DNA of 7,033 nucleotides, taken from NCBI GenBank assembly GCA_944380625.1, contig CALWIE010000055.1:1-7033 (forward strand), in the 5' to 3' direction. The notes under the pieces were generated by a model, which was given only the letters and a program-made list of their open reading frames with translations, was not told the origin of the DNA and ran no database searches. Of this stretch, positions 6,348-7,033 are shown piece by piece (positions within the stretch are counted from its first letter, which is position 1; each line of letters begins with the position of its first letter). Source of the DNA: an uncultured Clostridia bacterium (lineage in GTDB: Bacteria; Bacillota_A; Clostridia; Oscillospirales; Acutalibacteraceae). The translations under genes were made by a program, and so were the position numbers.

Positions 6348-6392
6348 AGCCCCCCTGGAGGGGCCTTTCAAAAAGGAAGCCTTTTTAAAAGG
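6331..6392 (+). terminator. Probable terminator region after the B6 kinase gene
   Basis: An imperfect GC-rich stem pairs 6331-6343 (AGGCCTCCCAGGG) with 6353-6366 through 12 bp, with a bulged C on one arm and a bulged GG on the other. It spans the stop codon and is followed by TTTC. Directly downstream are three overlapping AT-rich inverted repeats. The best is a 7-bp stem AAAAAGG/CCTTTTT (6370-6376 with 6380-6386), with only a 3-nt loop. Together these plausibly end the kinase transcript. No long U tract follows a strong stem, so confidence is moderate. Confidence 0.45.
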
Positions 6393-6427
6393 AACCTGCC
6401 GTTTTTTGACAAATCTGCCGAACCCTC

Positions 6428-6456
6428 TTGCAAAATGCCGGAAAATACGGTACAAT
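6428..6456 (+). promoter_or_regulatory. Sigma-A-type promoter for the phenylacetate-CoA ligase gene
   Basis: TTGCAA (6428-6433) and TACAAT (6451-6456) are spaced by 17 nt in an AT-richer spacer. The predicted start near 6463 gives a leader of about 67 nt. A perfect TTGACA also lies upstream at 6406-6411 but has no good -10 partner at 16-18 nt spacing. Confidence 0.72.
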
Positions 6457-6498
6457 AGGCGAAACTGCTTTTTTGATTTAAAGCGTGGAAAAGACAGT

Positions 6499-6514
6499 CC
6501 GGCCCAACCGCCGG
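6499..6514 (+). promoter_or_regulatory. Small hairpin just before the ligase Shine-Dalgarno
   Basis: CCGGC (6499-6503) can pair with GCCGG (6510-6514) around a 6-nt loop. It ends about 5 nt before the AAGAAGG Shine-Dalgarno. It may only stabilise the leader or insulate the ribosome site; no known riboswitch is recognised. Confidence 0.2.
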
Positions 6515-6529
6515 GAAAGAAGGTTAGCC

Positions 6530-7033
6530 ATGGAGACCAGGTTTTTTCAAAAGGACATCGAGACCATGAAGCGGGGGGACATCGAGGCCCTCCAGCTGGA
6601 GCGGCTCCGGTGGATGGTGGATTACTGCTACAACAACGTCCCCTTCTATCACGAGCGCCTGGGGGCGGCTGGCATCACCAGTGGGGACAAGATCAAGGCC
6701 CTGTCGGACGTCCAGTACATCCCCTTCACCACCAAGGACGACATCCGGGACAACTACCCCTTCGGGATGCTGGCCGTGCCCATGAAAGACATTGTGCGCA
6801 TCCACGCCAGCTCCGGCACCACGGGCAAGCCCACGGTGGGGGCCTACACCAAGGAGGACATCGACAACTGGTCGGACTTTGTGGCCCGCATCGTCACCGC
6901 CTCCGGCGTCACCCAGGAGGACGTCATCCAAATCTCCTTCGGCTACGGCCTGTTCACCGGGGCCCTGGGGCTCCACTTCGGCCTGGAAAAGGTGGGCGCC
7001 ACCGTGATCCCCGCCTCCTCCGGCAACTCCCAA
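6530..7033 (+). CDS. paaK: Phenylacetate--CoA ligase, N-terminal part, cut by window end
   Basis: Adenylate-forming ligase that converts phenylacetate or a related aryl-acetate, ATP and CoA to the aryl-acetyl-CoA with release of AMP and pyrophosphate, acting in the cytoplasm. The 168 residues seen are about the first 40 percent of a family that usually has about 430. The ATP/AMP-binding P-loop is SSGTTGKPT at 94-102. Flanking segments are typical of this family: the N-terminal [33 protein letters not shown] and the later [27 protein letters not shown]. The start is ATG at 6530 with AAGAAGG 6 nt upstream. It has its own promoter. In anaerobic clostridia, paralogues often accompany indolepyruvate:ferredoxin oxidoreductase genes and act on aryl-acetates from aromatic amino acids; whether that holds here lies beyond the window. 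The exact substrate cannot be read from this fragment. Confidence 0.93.
   Translation, partial: METRFFQKDIETMKRGDIEALQLERLRWMVDYCYNNVPFYHERLGAAGITSGDKIKALSDVQYIPFTTKDDIRDNYPFGMLAVPMKDIVRIHASSGTTGKPTVGAYTKEDIDNWSDFVARIVTASGVTQEDVIQISFGYGLFTGALGLHFGLEKVGATVIPASSGNSQ

Noticed and set aside
5358..6455. Minus-strand open frame (365 codons) antisense to the B6 kinase gene.
   Set aside because: Shadow of the kinase gene. Its product is low-complexity in G, A, P, H and R with no recognisable domain, and it crosses two promoters.
6524..7033. Minus-strand open frame at the right edge.
   Set aside because: It is antisense to the phenylacetate-CoA ligase fragment, which has clear family motifs and a good ribosome site on the plus strand.
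1..7033. Mobile element, CRISPR array, phage defence island or RNA gene.
   Set aside because: No direct-repeat array, transposase or integrase motif, tRNA cloverleaf or rRNA sequence was seen. Composition is even and the genes are core metabolic or sporulation functions.

Overview
The window is GC-rich, roughly two thirds G+C by eye, with strong G/C bias at third codon positions. It encodes the sporulation phosphatase SpoIIE, so the source is an endospore-forming Firmicute. GC-rich clostridia of the Oscillospiraceae type (Flavonifractor / Lawsonibacter / Oscillibacter-like gut anaerobes) fit best. The genus is an inference, because no rRNA or other marker is present. All genes look like ordinary chromosomal genes. 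I see no transposase, phage gene, CRISPR array, tRNA or rRNA.

Layout. (1) The C-terminal two thirds of spoIIE runs rightward from the window edge to 1593 and ends at a strong 15-bp hairpin (1598-1632). That hairpin is shared with a leftward unit on the other strand. (2) The leftward unit reads, in transcription order: a 35-residue membrane peptide (5303-5196), metG (5126-3168), tatD (3060-2290, TTG start) and a small radical SAM protein of the TatD-linked family (2268-1642). One near-consensus promoter (5388-5360) precedes the peptide. I see no convincing second promoter before metG or tatD. (3) A second near-consensus promoter (5397-5425) faces the other way and drives a pyridoxal/pyridoxamine kinase (5469-6347). 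The two -35 boxes are only 8 bp apart. (4) After a probable terminator and an AT-richer spacer, a third promoter (6428-6456) drives a phenylacetate-CoA ligase gene that is cut by the window end.

How the genes work together. metG and tatD form a housekeeping pair also seen together in other Firmicutes. MetG charges tRNA-Met; TatD is a metal-dependent DNase/hydrolase. The attached radical SAM gene has a 21-nt gap to tatD and its own Shine-Dalgarno. It belongs to a recognised family with no established substrate, and is the best candidate here for undescribed biology. The metG leader has no visible T-box. It carries the short membrane peptide, a possible 13-codon upstream ORF overlapping it as ATGA, and two mutually exclusive hairpins just before metG. 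The kinase salvages vitamin B6. The ligase activates aryl-acetates to CoA thioesters, in keeping with amino-acid fermentation in gut clostridia.

Overall this is mostly a core-genome stretch. The points worth following up are the TatD-linked radical SAM protein, the small membrane peptide in the metG leader, and the compact divergent promoter pair.
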